A stretch of 52,190 nucleotides of DNA from Thermoguttaceae bacterium (GTDB taxonomy: Bacteria > Planctomycetota > Planctomycetia > Pirellulales > Thermoguttaceae), in contig JAFQUP010000062.1 in the NCBI GenBank assembly GCA_017408405.1, forward strand, positions 1-52,190. The letters are read 5' to 3'. The notes under the pieces were generated by a model. The model was given only the letters and a program-made list of their open reading frames with translations, ran no database searches and was not told where the DNA came from. Positions 33,494 to 42,195 of this stretch are shown one piece after another. The number at the start of each line of letters is the position of its first letter. Positions within the stretch are counted from its first letter, which is position 1. A program made the translations under genes and the position numbers.

Positions 33494-36400
33494 ATGAAAC
33501 GCAACCTCCTAATTCGTGCCTCCGCCGGATCCGGCAAAACCAGAAAACTCAGTCTCCGCTATCTAGAACTGATTGCCAGCGGAGTACCGATTCCGACGAT
33601 TCTCGCCTCTACTTTCACGAACAAGGCAACAGGAGAAATTCTGAATCGAATTCTTCTTATGGCTGCCCAGGCTTGCCTGGATAATGGTTTGAGAGGGGAA
33701 CTCTCTCAAAATGTGGGGCGAAACATTTCTTCTGATGAAATGAAGGATATCCTGCGCCGTCTTGTGAAGGGAATGAATCAGATTCGTGCCTGTTCACTGG
33801 ATAGTTTTTTCAATCGAATCGCTCAATGTTTTCCGTATGAACTGGGGTTTAAACCGGGTTGGAAGATTCTCGACAATTTCGCGGAAAATTCTCTTCGCTG
33901 GGACGCCCTCCAGCGTACACTTGCTCTTAACCCCCAAAACACACCAACTCTTCTCCGTCAGCTCTGGAAAGGAGAAACACAAAGCGATCTCGCGTCTGAA
34001 ATCTTTAATCAAATGACGGATCTTTATTCTCTCAAAAGAAAAACGAACATTGAAGCGTGGGAAGAGATCCAAAAAATTCCCCTCCACGGCTATTTAACGG
34101 AAGAAGACATCTCAAATATTTTAGCTGTTTTGGATTCTGCCCTCTTTCAGGGAAATATGAAACCTTCGTTGGATGAAAAAATTCGAGAAATCATTCCCAA
34201 GATTCAGGCAAATGACTGGTACGGTTTACTCGATAAAACACTTTTTAAAAACGCTTTAGACGCGAAGGATGGGATTTTTAAATTTAAAAAAGCTGTCGTT
34301 GAGCCTCCGGAAGTCTGTGAAGCAATCATTAAACTTGCCAAACACGCCGTGATGGTTTACTTTGGGTTAATTAAGGAACAAACCAATGCCGTTCATGAGT
34401 TAATAAGTCGTTTTTCTTCCATTTATGATAAAAATAAAATCCAGGCCAATGGTTTTTCATTCGAAGACGTAACCTGTTATGTCGCCAAATACATTGAAAA
34501 ACTTAATGGAAATCTTCAATCTCTGTCCTGGAGAATGAATATGTCCATAAATCATCTTCTCCTGGATGAATTTCAAGATACCTCGATTGATCAGTGGCAT
34601 ATTTTTCAGCCATTCGGAAAACACTGCACGCAAAAAGACGGGTGCTCTTTTTTCTGCGTGGGAGACGTTAAACAGGCAATCTACCGCTGGCGAAACGGGC
34701 GGCCTGAAATCTTCGATGCGATTGAAAAAAATTTGAAAGGAATTGAACATGAAAACAGTAACGTGAGCTGGCGCAGCGCTCCGGAAATTATTGACTGCGT
34801 TAACCGTTTCTTCCTGGACCCCGTCAAAAATCCAGCTTCCAATCCAGCAAACCAGGACGCGGCCCAGGCTCCTGTCTCTCCAGTCCGAAATTACCTTGAC
34901 AAAACGGCTCTTGAGGCTTGGGATAAATGGGCTTACGAAGAACACAAAGCTTCACCAAAATCCCAAAATTATCCCGGTTACTGGGAAATTTCAGTCATGC
35001 CGGAAAAAAACGCGAAAGATTCTTCAAACAGCGCGAACCATGACTCGGAAAGCGAGGATGAAGTTTTAGACTCTGATGACGTTCAGCTTCGCTGGGTTGC
35101 CCAACGTATCGCCGAGCTTTACAGAAAGTTGGGCAATGTTCATCAAATTGGAGTTTTATTCCGTAAGAATAAGAAAATCCCCCAACTGGCTGAATTTCTT
35201 CGTCAACTTGGCGTTCCGGTCAGTGAAGAAGGAAAAACAAACCTGGCAAACTCCAATTCTGTCCGGCTCATTCTTTCGCTTTTAACTTTAATGGACTTTC
35301 CAGACAATACTTTCGCGTGGTTTCATGTCGGAAATTCAGTTTTGGCACATTACTACCCAGACTTGGCCTGGAAAGATCTGCGGCAACTTTCAGACGAAGA
35401 ACGAGCAGCTCTGGAACAGAAAAAATCAGTATGCCTGGCGGAACTTCGCCGTAAATATCAAGCATTCGGCGTTTCTGTGTTTTTGCAGGAAAACGCGAAA
35501 TTTTTAACTCCTCATGCCTCCGCGGAAGAGAAACGCCGTCTTAAGCAACTCCTTCAGCTGGCTGCTTCTACCGAACAAAATTTTTCAATGAAAAGAATTT
35601 CCAGTTTCGTCGAGGCGGTCAAGCAAAATAAACAGGAAGCCCCATCCGGCGCGTCAGTAATGCTAATGACAATTCACAGCTCAAAAGGACTTCAGTTTGA
35701 TGCCGTCGTTCTTCCGGAGCTGGACCTTCCTCTGACAGATAAAAATCCCCAATTCCTCGTCGGATATCCTCAGGATGATGTTCTTCAGGCGATCACTTTG
35801 GTAATGCCGTGGATTAAACAGAATCTGCGTCATCACCTCTTTACTGAAAATTCTCCTTTTCTTAAAGCAATGGAGCTTAATGAACGGGAACGAATCAGTG
35901 AATCCTTTTCTACTCTTTATGTCGCAATGACTCGTGCGATTTACGCGATGTACCTTTTTGTACCACCCCAAAAAAAAACTTCTTCCGTGAATAAGGTCTA
36001 TCAACTTTTGACGCTTGCTTTGGCGGAAACTGAATGTTCGCAACCAGAAACCATCCTCGCCAGTAACGGAGATCCAGAGTGGTTTTTAAAGACGGGAAAA
36101 ACGAATTCCATCACGCTTGCGGACATACCAAATGAAATCGAAAGTTCCAAACAAAATTCTCCAATTTTTCCGAATCATAAAGAGCTGGAGCCGAAAATTC
36201 AGCACCAGATTCAACCCATTATTTTCAAAAGTGACCTTCAATCCAGTCGAAACCTGATACGCCGCGCTCCTTCCAATATCGAAGACCGCCGAATGGTAGA
36301 TCTTGGCAAAAAACTGGATTTCAGTCAGCAGAATACGGTTAATGGAACAATTCTCCACAGTTGGTACGAAAAAATCGCCTGGATGGAGAACAGTCTTCCT

Positions 36401-36934
36401 TCCGATGAAGAACTTATCGCCGTCGCGCGTCCTTACGGCCTGAACAAAGAGCGACTTGAACGCCTCCTGAAAAGTTTCCATAATTCATTGAAAGCACCGA
36501 AAATTGAACGTGTTCTCCATTGGACTTCCTATATTCCAATGTTGCGTGACAAGGTCATTAAATCAGGTGTTCTTGCCGAAGAAAAAATTCCGCGAACCGC
36601 CTTAAGAAAAGACCCAAGTGACCCCAATGAAATTCGCTGGGAAGTTTACCGGGAAAAAGAACTTGCGATTCGTACGGAATCCGAACTTTTGCTGGGAACT
36701 TTGGATCGTCTTATCCTTCTCCAAAATGATTTTCAGGTTTTTTGGGCAGACTGCATGGACTACAAAACGACAAGAAAGGTTAGTAATCCAGATGTCTTGG
36801 AGGAAAAAGTCAAGTCCCATCGGCCTCAAATGATGGATTACCGAAAAATGCTTCACCTCCATTACCGAATACCAGAAAATCAAATTTCGACTCACCTGAT
36901 TTTCTCCATGCTTGGTATCGTCCGCGAAGTATGA
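33494..36934 (+). CDS. UvrD-type helicase with a C-terminal nuclease domain, AddA-like
   Basis: A large protein of 1146 residues for processing double-strand DNA ends. Superfamily 1A helicase motifs in order: Walker A ASAGSGKT (residues 9-16), motif Ia STFTNKATGEI, Walker B LLLDEFQDTS, motif III GDVKQAIYRWRNG, motif V TIHSSKGLQFDAVVLPEL and motif VI TLYVAMTRA. The C-terminal part has a PD-(D/E)xK nuclease pattern (GTLDRLILL, then CMDYKTTRKV and HRPQMMDYRKML), as in AddA/RecB. No AddB gene is adjacent. The start is the ATG six codons before the Walker A segment; no strong Shine-Dalgarno. It ends in a strong terminator, so it is monocistronic. Confidence 0.9.
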   Translation: MKRNLLIRASAGSGKTRKLSLRYLELIASGVPIPTILASTFTNKATGEILNRILLMAAQACLDNGLRGELSQNVGRNISSDEMKDILRRLVKGMNQIRACSLDSFFNRIAQCFPYELGFKPGWKILDNFAENSLRWDALQRTLALNPQNTPTLLRQLWKGETQSDLASEIFNQMTDLYSLKRKTNIEAWEEIQKIPLHGYLTEEDISNILAVLDSALFQGNMKPSLDEKIREIIPKIQANDWYGLLDKTLFKNALDAKDGIFKFKKAVVEPPEVCEAIIKLAKHAVMVYFGLIKEQTNAVHELISRFSSIYDKNKIQANGFSFEDVTCYVAKYIEKLNGNLQSLSWRMNMSINHLLLDEFQDTSIDQWHIFQPFGKHCTQKDGCSFFCVGDVKQAIYRWRNGRPEIFDAIEKNLKGIEHENSNVSWRSAPEIIDCVNRFFLDPVKNPASNPANQDAAQAPVSPVRNYLDKTALEAWDKWAYEEHKASPKSQNYPGYWEISVMPEKNAKDSSNSANHDSESEDEVLDSDDVQLRWVAQRIAELYRKLGNVHQIGVLFRKNKKIPQLAEFLRQLGVPVSEEGKTNLANSNSVRLILSLLTLMDFPDNTFAWFHVGNSVLAHYYPDLAWKDLRQLSDEERAALEQKKSVCLAELRRKYQAFGVSVFLQENAKFLTPHASAEEKRRLKQLLQLAASTEQNFSMKRISSFVEAVKQNKQEAPSGASVMLMTIHSSKGLQFDAVVLPELDLPLTDKNPQFLVGYPQDDVLQAITLVMPWIKQNLRHHLFTENSPFLKAMELNERERISESFSTLYVAMTRAIYAMYLFVPPQKKTSSVNKVYQLLTLALAETECSQPETILASNGDPEWFLKTGKTNSITLADIPNEIESSKQNSPIFPNHKELEPKIQHQIQPIIFKSDLQSSRNLIRRAPSNIEDRRMVDLGKKLDFSQQNTVNGTILHSWYEKIAWMENSLPSDEELIAVARPYGLNKERLERLLKSFHNSLKAPKIERVLHWTSYIPMLRDKVIKSGVLAEEKIPRTALRKDPSDPNEIRWEVYREKELAIRTESELLLGTLDRLILLQNDFQVFWADCMDYKTTRKVSNPDVLEEKVKSHRPQMMDYRKMLHLHYRIPENQISTHLIFSMLGIVREV

Positions 36935-36944
36935 AACAAAAAAT

Positions 36945-36986
36945 AAAAACAGGCAGAACGCATTCAAAGGTTCCTGCCTGTTTTTA
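36945..36986 (+). terminator. Intrinsic terminator after the helicase gene
   Basis: AAAAACAGGCAG and CTGCCTGTTTTT pair, extended inward by GAAC/GTTC with one bulge, followed by ATT. Strong. Confidence 0.88.
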
Positions 36987-37033
36987 TTCAAATTCAATTT
37001 TATCCCAAACGCTCAAGAAGAGCATCTGTCGAT

Positions 37034-37061
37034 AAAAAAACGCGCCGGAAAATCCGACGCG
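37034..37061 (-). terminator. Intrinsic terminator of tmRNA
   Basis: On the minus strand CGCGTCGG and CCGGCGCG form an 8-bp stem with a five-base loop, followed by seven T residues, nine bases past the mature tmRNA end. Confidence 0.88.
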
Positions 37062-37069
37062 AATAAAAA

Positions 37070-37431
37070 TGGAGGCGGCGGGTATCGAACCCGCGTCCTG
37101 CGACATCTCCCTGTGAGCATCTACGAGCGTATTCGGTTCATTTAAATCTCACTCTCTCATCCCCCAACCGACAGGGTGAATCGAGAGCCAGGTAGGAACA
37201 AAATCTCGTCCTGACCGTACCTCCAGTGGATCAGAACCAGACAGACTTTAATTACGCGACATTAAGCCTCCATCTGTTAGGGAAACTCATGCCCGGTCGC
37301 CTCTTCTTAGGCGGCAAGAGCCATATTATTATTTTTGGCGTTTATTTTTTTGTCGGCTTTTAACGTGGCATGCTGACAAACCACGGCGCGCAACCCACAC
37401 TTCAATTGCCCAGTCGAATCCAGTCGCCCCC
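37070..37431 (-). ncRNA. ssrA: Transfer-messenger RNA (one-piece)
   Basis: tmRNA rescues stalled ribosomes in trans-translation. The 5' end GGGGGCGACTGGATTCGACT (from 37431 on the minus strand) and the 3' end GGTTCGATACCCGCCGCC followed by TCCA (to 37070) form the tRNA-like domain with a seven-pair acceptor stem that has one G-U pair. The 3' CCA is not encoded. The tag reading frame lies at 37307-37339, flanked by pseudoknot-type GC-rich segments. The genes is uninterrupted, not permuted. Length is about 362 bases, the usual size. Confidence 0.96.
37307..37339 (-). other. tmRNA tag peptide reading frame
   Basis: From the likely resume codon GCC the frame reads AKNNNMALAA and then TAA. The ALAA end is the normal proteolysis signal. 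The Asn-rich middle is a lineage feature. The resume codon is inferred from similarity with other tmRNAs and could be offset. Confidence 0.8.
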
Positions 37432-37522
37432 GATACTGTCGAAAAATCGATTTCCGGAGAAGACAGTTTCAGTCAAAGACCAAAACTGCCGGGATTTTTC
37501 AATGGGTTTGAAACATTAGGAA

Positions 37523-37816
37523 TCAAAGACCATGGCGACGGCGTACCGTATTGCCATAAATATGTCCAAAACGATTAGGACGTTCGAGAATCGGCATACT
37601 GCGAATCTCCTGACGTGTCAAATTCCGCGCAGAGGATACGGCTTTTTCCTTTTCCGCCGGATTGGCCACTTCAACTTTGGACGCAACTGCGCTATGGGCT
37701 GCCGCATTCTGTGACGATGGAACGTTACTCCGTTCCGTATTAGCGGCATAAACCAACGTGGCGGATGAAACAAGTCCCAAAATCATTAAAAAAATGATTG
37801 ATTTGATTTCTTTCAT
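37523..37816 (-). CDS. Small secreted protein with a conserved-looking RPNRFGHIYGNTVRRRHG end
   Basis: A protein of 97 residues. Signal peptide MKEIKSIIFLMILGLVSSAT with cleavage after VYA (residue 24); mature part Ala/Ser/Glu-rich, then a basic C-terminus containing SMPILERPNRFGHIYGNTVR. The final motif looks like the end of small secreted planctomycete proteins I have seen described only as hypothetical. AAGGGATAG lies before the ATG and a good promoter precedes it, so it is probably a real and separately expressed gene. Function unknown. Confidence 0.75.
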   Translation of the reverse strand: MKEIKSIIFLMILGLVSSATLVYAANTERSNVPSSQNAAAHSAVASKVEVANPAEKEKAVSSARNLTRQEIRSMPILERPNRFGHIYGNTVRRRHGL

Positions 37817-37861
37817 GACTATCCCTTAACGAAATAAAAACCTAAATCATTTAGTTAATAA

Positions 37862-37889
37862 AGTATAGCAGAAAAAATTTTTTTGTCTA
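37862..37889 (-). promoter_or_regulatory. Promoter of the small secreted protein gene
   Basis: On the minus strand TAGACA (37889-37884), 16-base spacer, TATACT (37867-37862). Predicted leader about 40 bases. Confidence 0.65.
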
Positions 37890-37924
37890 GGGCTTAAAGG
37901 AAAAATTTTCCAAAAAGCATCCTC

Positions 37925-37950
37925 AAAACCGCTTTTTACGCGGTTTTTTA
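37925..37950 (+). terminator. Orphan terminator-like hairpin
   Basis: AAAACCGC and GCGGTTTT pair around TTTTTAC and are followed by TTATT on the plus strand. No plus-strand gene ends near, and the region from 37950 to 38168 shows no gene either. Confidence 0.55.
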
Positions 37951-38168
37951 TTGGCTAAAGAATTCATTATTTTGCAAAATAGACACTTTTTGTTTCTTAT
38001 CGGCCATAGTTTTCTTCCGCTTAACCCGTTCGGAAAGAAATTTCGGAGCTGATTAAAAAAATTTAAGAATTTCTTTAATCCATGTCGAAATCAAAAAAAA
38101 TTTTTTATGTTTTTTACGTACTTTAAAGAAAATATTTCTAACCAGTCTGAATAATTGGGAGATGTTCC

Positions 38169-40442
38169 ATGTCGGAGCAATTTTTAATGTTTGACAATTC
38201 GCGTATTGAACCTGAAAAATCAGAAAACTCAAGTAATCTGCCCTCCAAAACTTTCAAACCAATTCAGGAACACTCTGACTTAAAACAATCTCCTGAAGCG
38301 CGAATTTCATCAGCCATGGACCGTTCAAGCGCGGAAGTTTCTTCATTTTCCGCGCATTCACTTCCTCTGGAAGACGTACCGCGAATTATGGCTCTTCGCG
38401 AACTTCTGAATTATTTCAATCACCGTTACTACGATGAATCTATTTCTGAAATTACCGACACTGAATTCGATTCTCTAATGAAAGAACTTTCAGAACTTGA
38501 AGCTCAACATCCTGAAATTGATTCATCATCCAGTCCCGCGCGGCGTGTCGGCGGAAACGTCATTGATTCCTTAAAAGAGGTTCGGCACAAAATCGTCATG
38601 CTCTCAATCGAAAATGTCTACGAACCGGAGGGAGTCCTGAAATTTGCGGAAAGCGCGTATCAAAAACTGCCTGAAAGAAGCCAAATTCGATGGGTTCTGG
38701 AATTAAAAATTGACGGTGTCGCCATATCGCTCCATTACCGCCGCGGAAAACTCGTTCAGGCCGTCACGCGCGGTGATGGAGAAAAAGGAAATGACGTCAC
38801 GCATAATATTCGGACCATTCACGATGTCCCGCTTGAATTAAAATTCACGGATCCGCGTTATCCTATTCCTGAGGAAGTTGAAATCCGCGGTGAAGTCTAC
38901 TTAACAAACCATGGATTAAGTTTGCTCAACGAACGTCAAAAGGCGTTGGGAAAAGAATTTTATGCCAATCCAAGAAACGCTGCCTCCGGAAGTATTTTGC
39001 TGAAAGATCCAAAAATCTGTGCCCAGCGTCCTTTAAAAATGTTTTGCCACAGCGTGGGGGAAACGGATTCTCTCCCTTGCCAAAACCACACGGAATTTTT
39101 GGAAGCGGTCCAATCCTGGGGACTGACTCCTACGCCGAATGTTCAGCATTTTTCTGACGTAAAGGCTGCAATCGCCTATTGCGAACAAAATCTCGAGTCA
39201 CTCTTTAATCTGGATTTTGAGGCAGATGGATTCGTATTAAAAGTAGACGATTTTACCCAGCGAAAAATCTTGGGTGAAACTTCAAAATTTCCCCGATGGT
39301 TAATTGCTTTAAAATTTCAGAAATATGAAGCGGTAACCCGCCTGCTGAATATTTTCACGCAAGTCGGCAAAACAGGCGTCATTACTCCCGTGGCAGAACT
39401 TGAACCTGTTCTGTTGGCCGGAACCACCGTCTCGCGTTCCTCGCTTCACAATGCGTCGGAAATCCGAAGAAAAGACATTCGCGTTGGAGATTGGGTCGTC
39501 GTGGAAAAAGCTGGAAAAATTATTCCGCATATCGTGCGAAGTGAAATCCATCGCCGGGAAAAGGACTTGCCGGAGTATCAATTCCCAACCAAATGTCCCA
39601 TTTGCGATTCGGAACTGATTCAGGATGACGGCGGAATTTACATTCGATGCTCAAACCCGCGCTGTCCTGCCCGATGGAGCGAGAAGATTCTTTATTTCGG
39701 GAGTCGAGATGCCATGAACATTAAAGGACTCGGCACAAAACTTGGCACTCAGCTCATGGAAAAGGGATTTCTGAATTCTTACGCGGATCTTTATCGCCTG
39801 GAAGATGTCCTGACTCCTGAAAAAATTAATTCACTCGCTCGTGTTGGCGCGAAAATGGTGGAAAACCTCTGCCGGGAAATTAAATCAAGTAAAACGCGCG
39901 GTTTAGCCCGACTGCTTAACGCACTCTCCATTCCGCATTTGGGAAAAGAAACCGCTGAACTGCTTGCCATGAAATTCCTCTCAATGGAATCACTTCAAAA
40001 CGCTTCGCAGGCACAAATCGCCTTAATTGACGGAATCGGAGACACGATTGCGGAGAGCGTTTTCACTTTCCTTCATTCTGACGAAGGCGAAAAAACGATT
40101 CAAGAATTAAAAGAAGCTGGTGTTTTGATGGATTTTATTGATGAAAATGGGCGATTAGCCGCTGCGAATTCCGCCAGCCAGGAAAACGCGTTCCTTCCTC
40201 TTTTGGGACAAACTATTGTCGCAACGGGAAAACTGAAACATTTCACCCGGCAGGAAATCGAAGGTTTCATTAAACAGCTTGGAGGAAAACCAGCCTCAAG
40301 CGTTTCCGCTAAAACCTCTTTCGTAATCGCGGGAGAAGAGGCCGGCAGCAAACTGACGAAAGCAAAAGAACTTGGGATCGAAGTCCTTTCAGAAATCGAA
40401 TTTCTGGAAAAATTTAAACTTTCAGAAACACCGCAATCCTGA
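38169..40442 (+). CDS. ligA: NAD-dependent DNA ligase
   Basis: LigA seals nicks in replication and repair. The product has 757 residues, longer than the usual 670, because of an N-terminal extension of about 65 residues rich in Ser, Glu and Pro before the NAD-binding Ia domain (RELLNYFNHRYYDESISEIT). The adenylated lysine is Lys180 in LELKIDGVA. The four-Cys zinc finger is visible in CPICDSELI and CSNPRCPARW, then helix-hairpin-helix repeats (LPHLGKETAE-like IPHLGKETAELLA) and a C-terminal BRCT domain (about 680-750). GGGAG is close before the ATG. Alternative starts inside the extension would remove it; none has a better site. Confidence 0.97.
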   Translation: MSEQFLMFDNSRIEPEKSENSSNLPSKTFKPIQEHSDLKQSPEARISSAMDRSSAEVSSFSAHSLPLEDVPRIMALRELLNYFNHRYYDESISEITDTEFDSLMKELSELEAQHPEIDSSSSPARRVGGNVIDSLKEVRHKIVMLSIENVYEPEGVLKFAESAYQKLPERSQIRWVLELKIDGVAISLHYRRGKLVQAVTRGDGEKGNDVTHNIRTIHDVPLELKFTDPRYPIPEEVEIRGEVYLTNHGLSLLNERQKALGKEFYANPRNAASGSILLKDPKICAQRPLKMFCHSVGETDSLPCQNHTEFLEAVQSWGLTPTPNVQHFSDVKAAIAYCEQNLESLFNLDFEADGFVLKVDDFTQRKILGETSKFPRWLIALKFQKYEAVTRLLNIFTQVGKTGVITPVAELEPVLLAGTTVSRSSLHNASEIRRKDIRVGDWVVVEKAGKIIPHIVRSEIHRREKDLPEYQFPTKCPICDSELIQDDGGIYIRCSNPRCPARWSEKILYFGSRDAMNIKGLGTKLGTQLMEKGFLNSYADLYRLEDVLTPEKINSLARVGAKMVENLCREIKSSKTRGLARLLNALSIPHLGKETAELLAMKFLSMESLQNASQAQIALIDGIGDTIAESVFTFLHSDEGEKTIQELKEAGVLMDFIDENGRLAAANSASQENAFLPLLGQTIVATGKLKHFTRQEIEGFIKQLGGKPASSVSAKTSFVIAGEEAGSKLTKAKELGIEVLSEIEFLEKFKLSETPQS

Positions 40443-40540
40443 AATTTATTCAGCGGATGAATTTTGATTAATTTTAATATGCCCCGAAAATCCAGGTCAA
40501 TTCTCCGCGCTCGATTCCAATTCATTCCCTGTCCAAAAAC

Positions 40541-40567
40541 AAAAAAGCCTCGTTTTTCACGAGGCTT
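40541..40567 (-). terminator. Terminator after tRNA-Ser
   Basis: On the minus strand AAGCCTCG and CGAGGCTT pair around a seven-base loop and are followed by TTTTG. It sits ten bases past the tRNA end; with poor T-tract on the other strand it is mainly for the tRNA, but it could also stop ligA transcripts. Confidence 0.8.
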
Positions 40568-40576
40568 AAAGTCAAA

Positions 40577-40661
40577 CGGATGAAGAGGGACTCGAACCCC
40601 CGGACGCTTTCACGTCAACGGTTTTCAAGACCGCCGCAATCGACCACTCTGCCATTCATCC
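40577..40661 (-). tRNA. tRNA-Ser (anticodon UGA)
   Basis: The minus strand gives an 85-base tRNA with a 7-pair acceptor stem (GGATGAA with TTCATCC), anticodon loop CTTGAAA with anticodon TGA, a long variable arm typical of serine tRNAs, T-loop GGTTCGAGTCC and discriminator G. CCA is not encoded. Reads UCA and probably UCG/UCU. Confidence 0.95.
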
Positions 40662-40671
40662 ATTTTTTGAC

Positions 40672-40699
40672 ATTTTACCTGATTCCAAAATTTTGTCAA
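40672..40699 (-). promoter_or_regulatory. Promoter of tRNA-Ser
   Basis: On the minus strand TTGACA (40699-40694), 16-base spacer, TAAAAT (40677-40672), only about ten bases before the tRNA. The -35 box overlaps the stop codon of hpnE. Confidence 0.7.
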
Positions 40700-42108
40700 G
40701 GGCTTCCGCCAAAATTCCTGGTACTTTCTGGCAAATTTTGCAAAAATTCAAAAGATTCCGCTGCCGCAATGTGCCCGCTGCGAACCGCGCTTTCCATCGT
40801 GGCAGGTAAACCGGTCGCGGTCCAGTCGCCTGCCAGAAAAACAGAAGGAATCGGAGTCAGAAACGTAGGACGCCCTTCATCAAGCTGAGTACCGCATGAA
40901 AAAACCGCGGCGGGGGAACGTCTTACGAAAAAATCCCTGAAATTCGCTTCTGGAAAAAGCATTTTAAGTTCCTCATGAACCAAATGTTCAAGAACAGATG
41001 GGTCAATGGCGGCACAATGGTCAGAATCACTCAAAAGTGCCTGATAACAAATTCCTTTTTCCTCAAAAATAAACGGCGGACGAAAAATCCATTGAATCGT
41101 TTCCTGTGGAAGAACGAGATTGGCACAGGAAAAAAGCTCACGATCTGACCAAAAATGAACTGAAGTAATTGTTCGCGGCTCAAAAAAATCCGGGTTTAGC
41201 GTCCGACATGAAACCAGTTCAGGAAAAATCTTCCCCGCCTGAAACCAGGGAACCGCCAGAATGACCGCGTCCGCTGAAAATTCAGCCAAACTCCCTGCTT
41301 CCGAATCACTAACAGTCAAACGCCCGTCATGAACTCGTTTCACGGAAGTTCGACGATGAACGTGAATTCCCATCTTTTCAAGGACGAGAGTTAATGCCGT
41401 ATCAAATATCTCGCGAAGAGGCCGCTGCGGTATCCAAATGTGCCAACCGTCTCTGGAAGAAAAAAAAACCTCCTGAAAAAGCTTTTGCGCCGCTCTGGCC
41501 GACACATTTTCTAATTGCTCGCTAAAGGCCGAAAGAATCACCGGTTCGAAAAAAAGATTCATGACTCGATCCGGACAAAAAAGATCGTCAAGCCATTCTG
41601 AAATAGAAATTCCCTCGGCAGGTTTTGACTTTCGAATCTGCTGACAAATTCCTAAAAGCTCAAAACGCTCCAATCGAGACAAAAATTTTAAACCACACAA
41701 AGCGGGCAAAAGGTGAAGAGGTCTGGGAAGCCATCGGGAATTACGGAAAGGCATGAACCTTAAATTACTCTTCCCGGAAAACGGCGGTCTCCGAACACAA
41801 AAAGTCATCTCTCGCTGAAGTTTCCAGTATTCAAGCAATTCCGTCCGTTTTAAAAAATCCAACAGTTCATGACAGCAATTCATGGCCACATGCTGTGAAT
41901 TGTCAAGCCAAACGTTTCGCTCTGGACAAAATCGGGATGACGCACGACCGCCAAGTACCCCCGAAACTTCAAAAAGGTGAATTTCCAGCGGAAACTTCCC
42001 GCCTGTCTCTTTATCCCAATTTTTGGCAAGATCATGAAGCCGAACTGCCGCTGCCAAACCAGATAGTCCGGCCCCAACGACAGCGACAGTCCGCTTGATA
42101 TTGACCAT
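40696..42108 (-). CDS. hpnE: Hydroxysqualene dehydroxylase HpnE (squalene-associated FAD-dependent desaturase)
   Basis: An FAD-dependent amine-oxidase-fold enzyme of 470 residues. The dinucleotide-binding motif is at residues about 8-22 (VAVVGAGLSGLAAAV), followed by LFEVSGVLGGRA; the C-terminal FAD motif is VFLAGDWTATGLPATMESAV. DNSQHVAMNCCHELL near residue 70 is characteristic of HpnE, which reduces hydroxysqualene to squalene in the HpnCDE route to hopanoids or carotenoids. hpnC and hpnD are not beside it. topA is just upstream on the same strand, 87 bases away, so co-transcription is possible. Confidence 0.9.
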   Translation of the reverse strand: MVNIKRTVAVVGAGLSGLAAAVRLHDLAKNWDKETGGKFPLEIHLFEVSGVLGGRASSRFCPERNVWLDNSQHVAMNCCHELLDFLKRTELLEYWKLQREMTFCVRRPPFSGKSNLRFMPFRNSRWLPRPLHLLPALCGLKFLSRLERFELLGICQQIRKSKPAEGISISEWLDDLFCPDRVMNLFFEPVILSAFSEQLENVSARAAQKLFQEVFFSSRDGWHIWIPQRPLREIFDTALTLVLEKMGIHVHRRTSVKRVHDGRLTVSDSEAGSLAEFSADAVILAVPWFQAGKIFPELVSCRTLNPDFFEPRTITSVHFWSDRELFSCANLVLPQETIQWIFRPPFIFEEKGICYQALLSDSDHCAAIDPSVLEHLVHEELKMLFPEANFRDFFVRRSPAAVFSCGTQLDEGRPTFLTPIPSVFLAGDWTATGLPATMESAVRSGHIAAAESFEFLQNLPESTRNFGGSP

Positions 42109-42195
42109 GAAAAAACTCCTTCACCGAAATCACCAGAAAATCTCGAATTTTCATTTTATTCCACTATCTGCGGAATTTCTCGCTCTTTTCTCCGG

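Noticed and set aside
36912..37145. Plus-strand reading frame over the helicase end and tmRNA
   Set aside because: It crosses a strong terminator and the tmRNA 3' domain.
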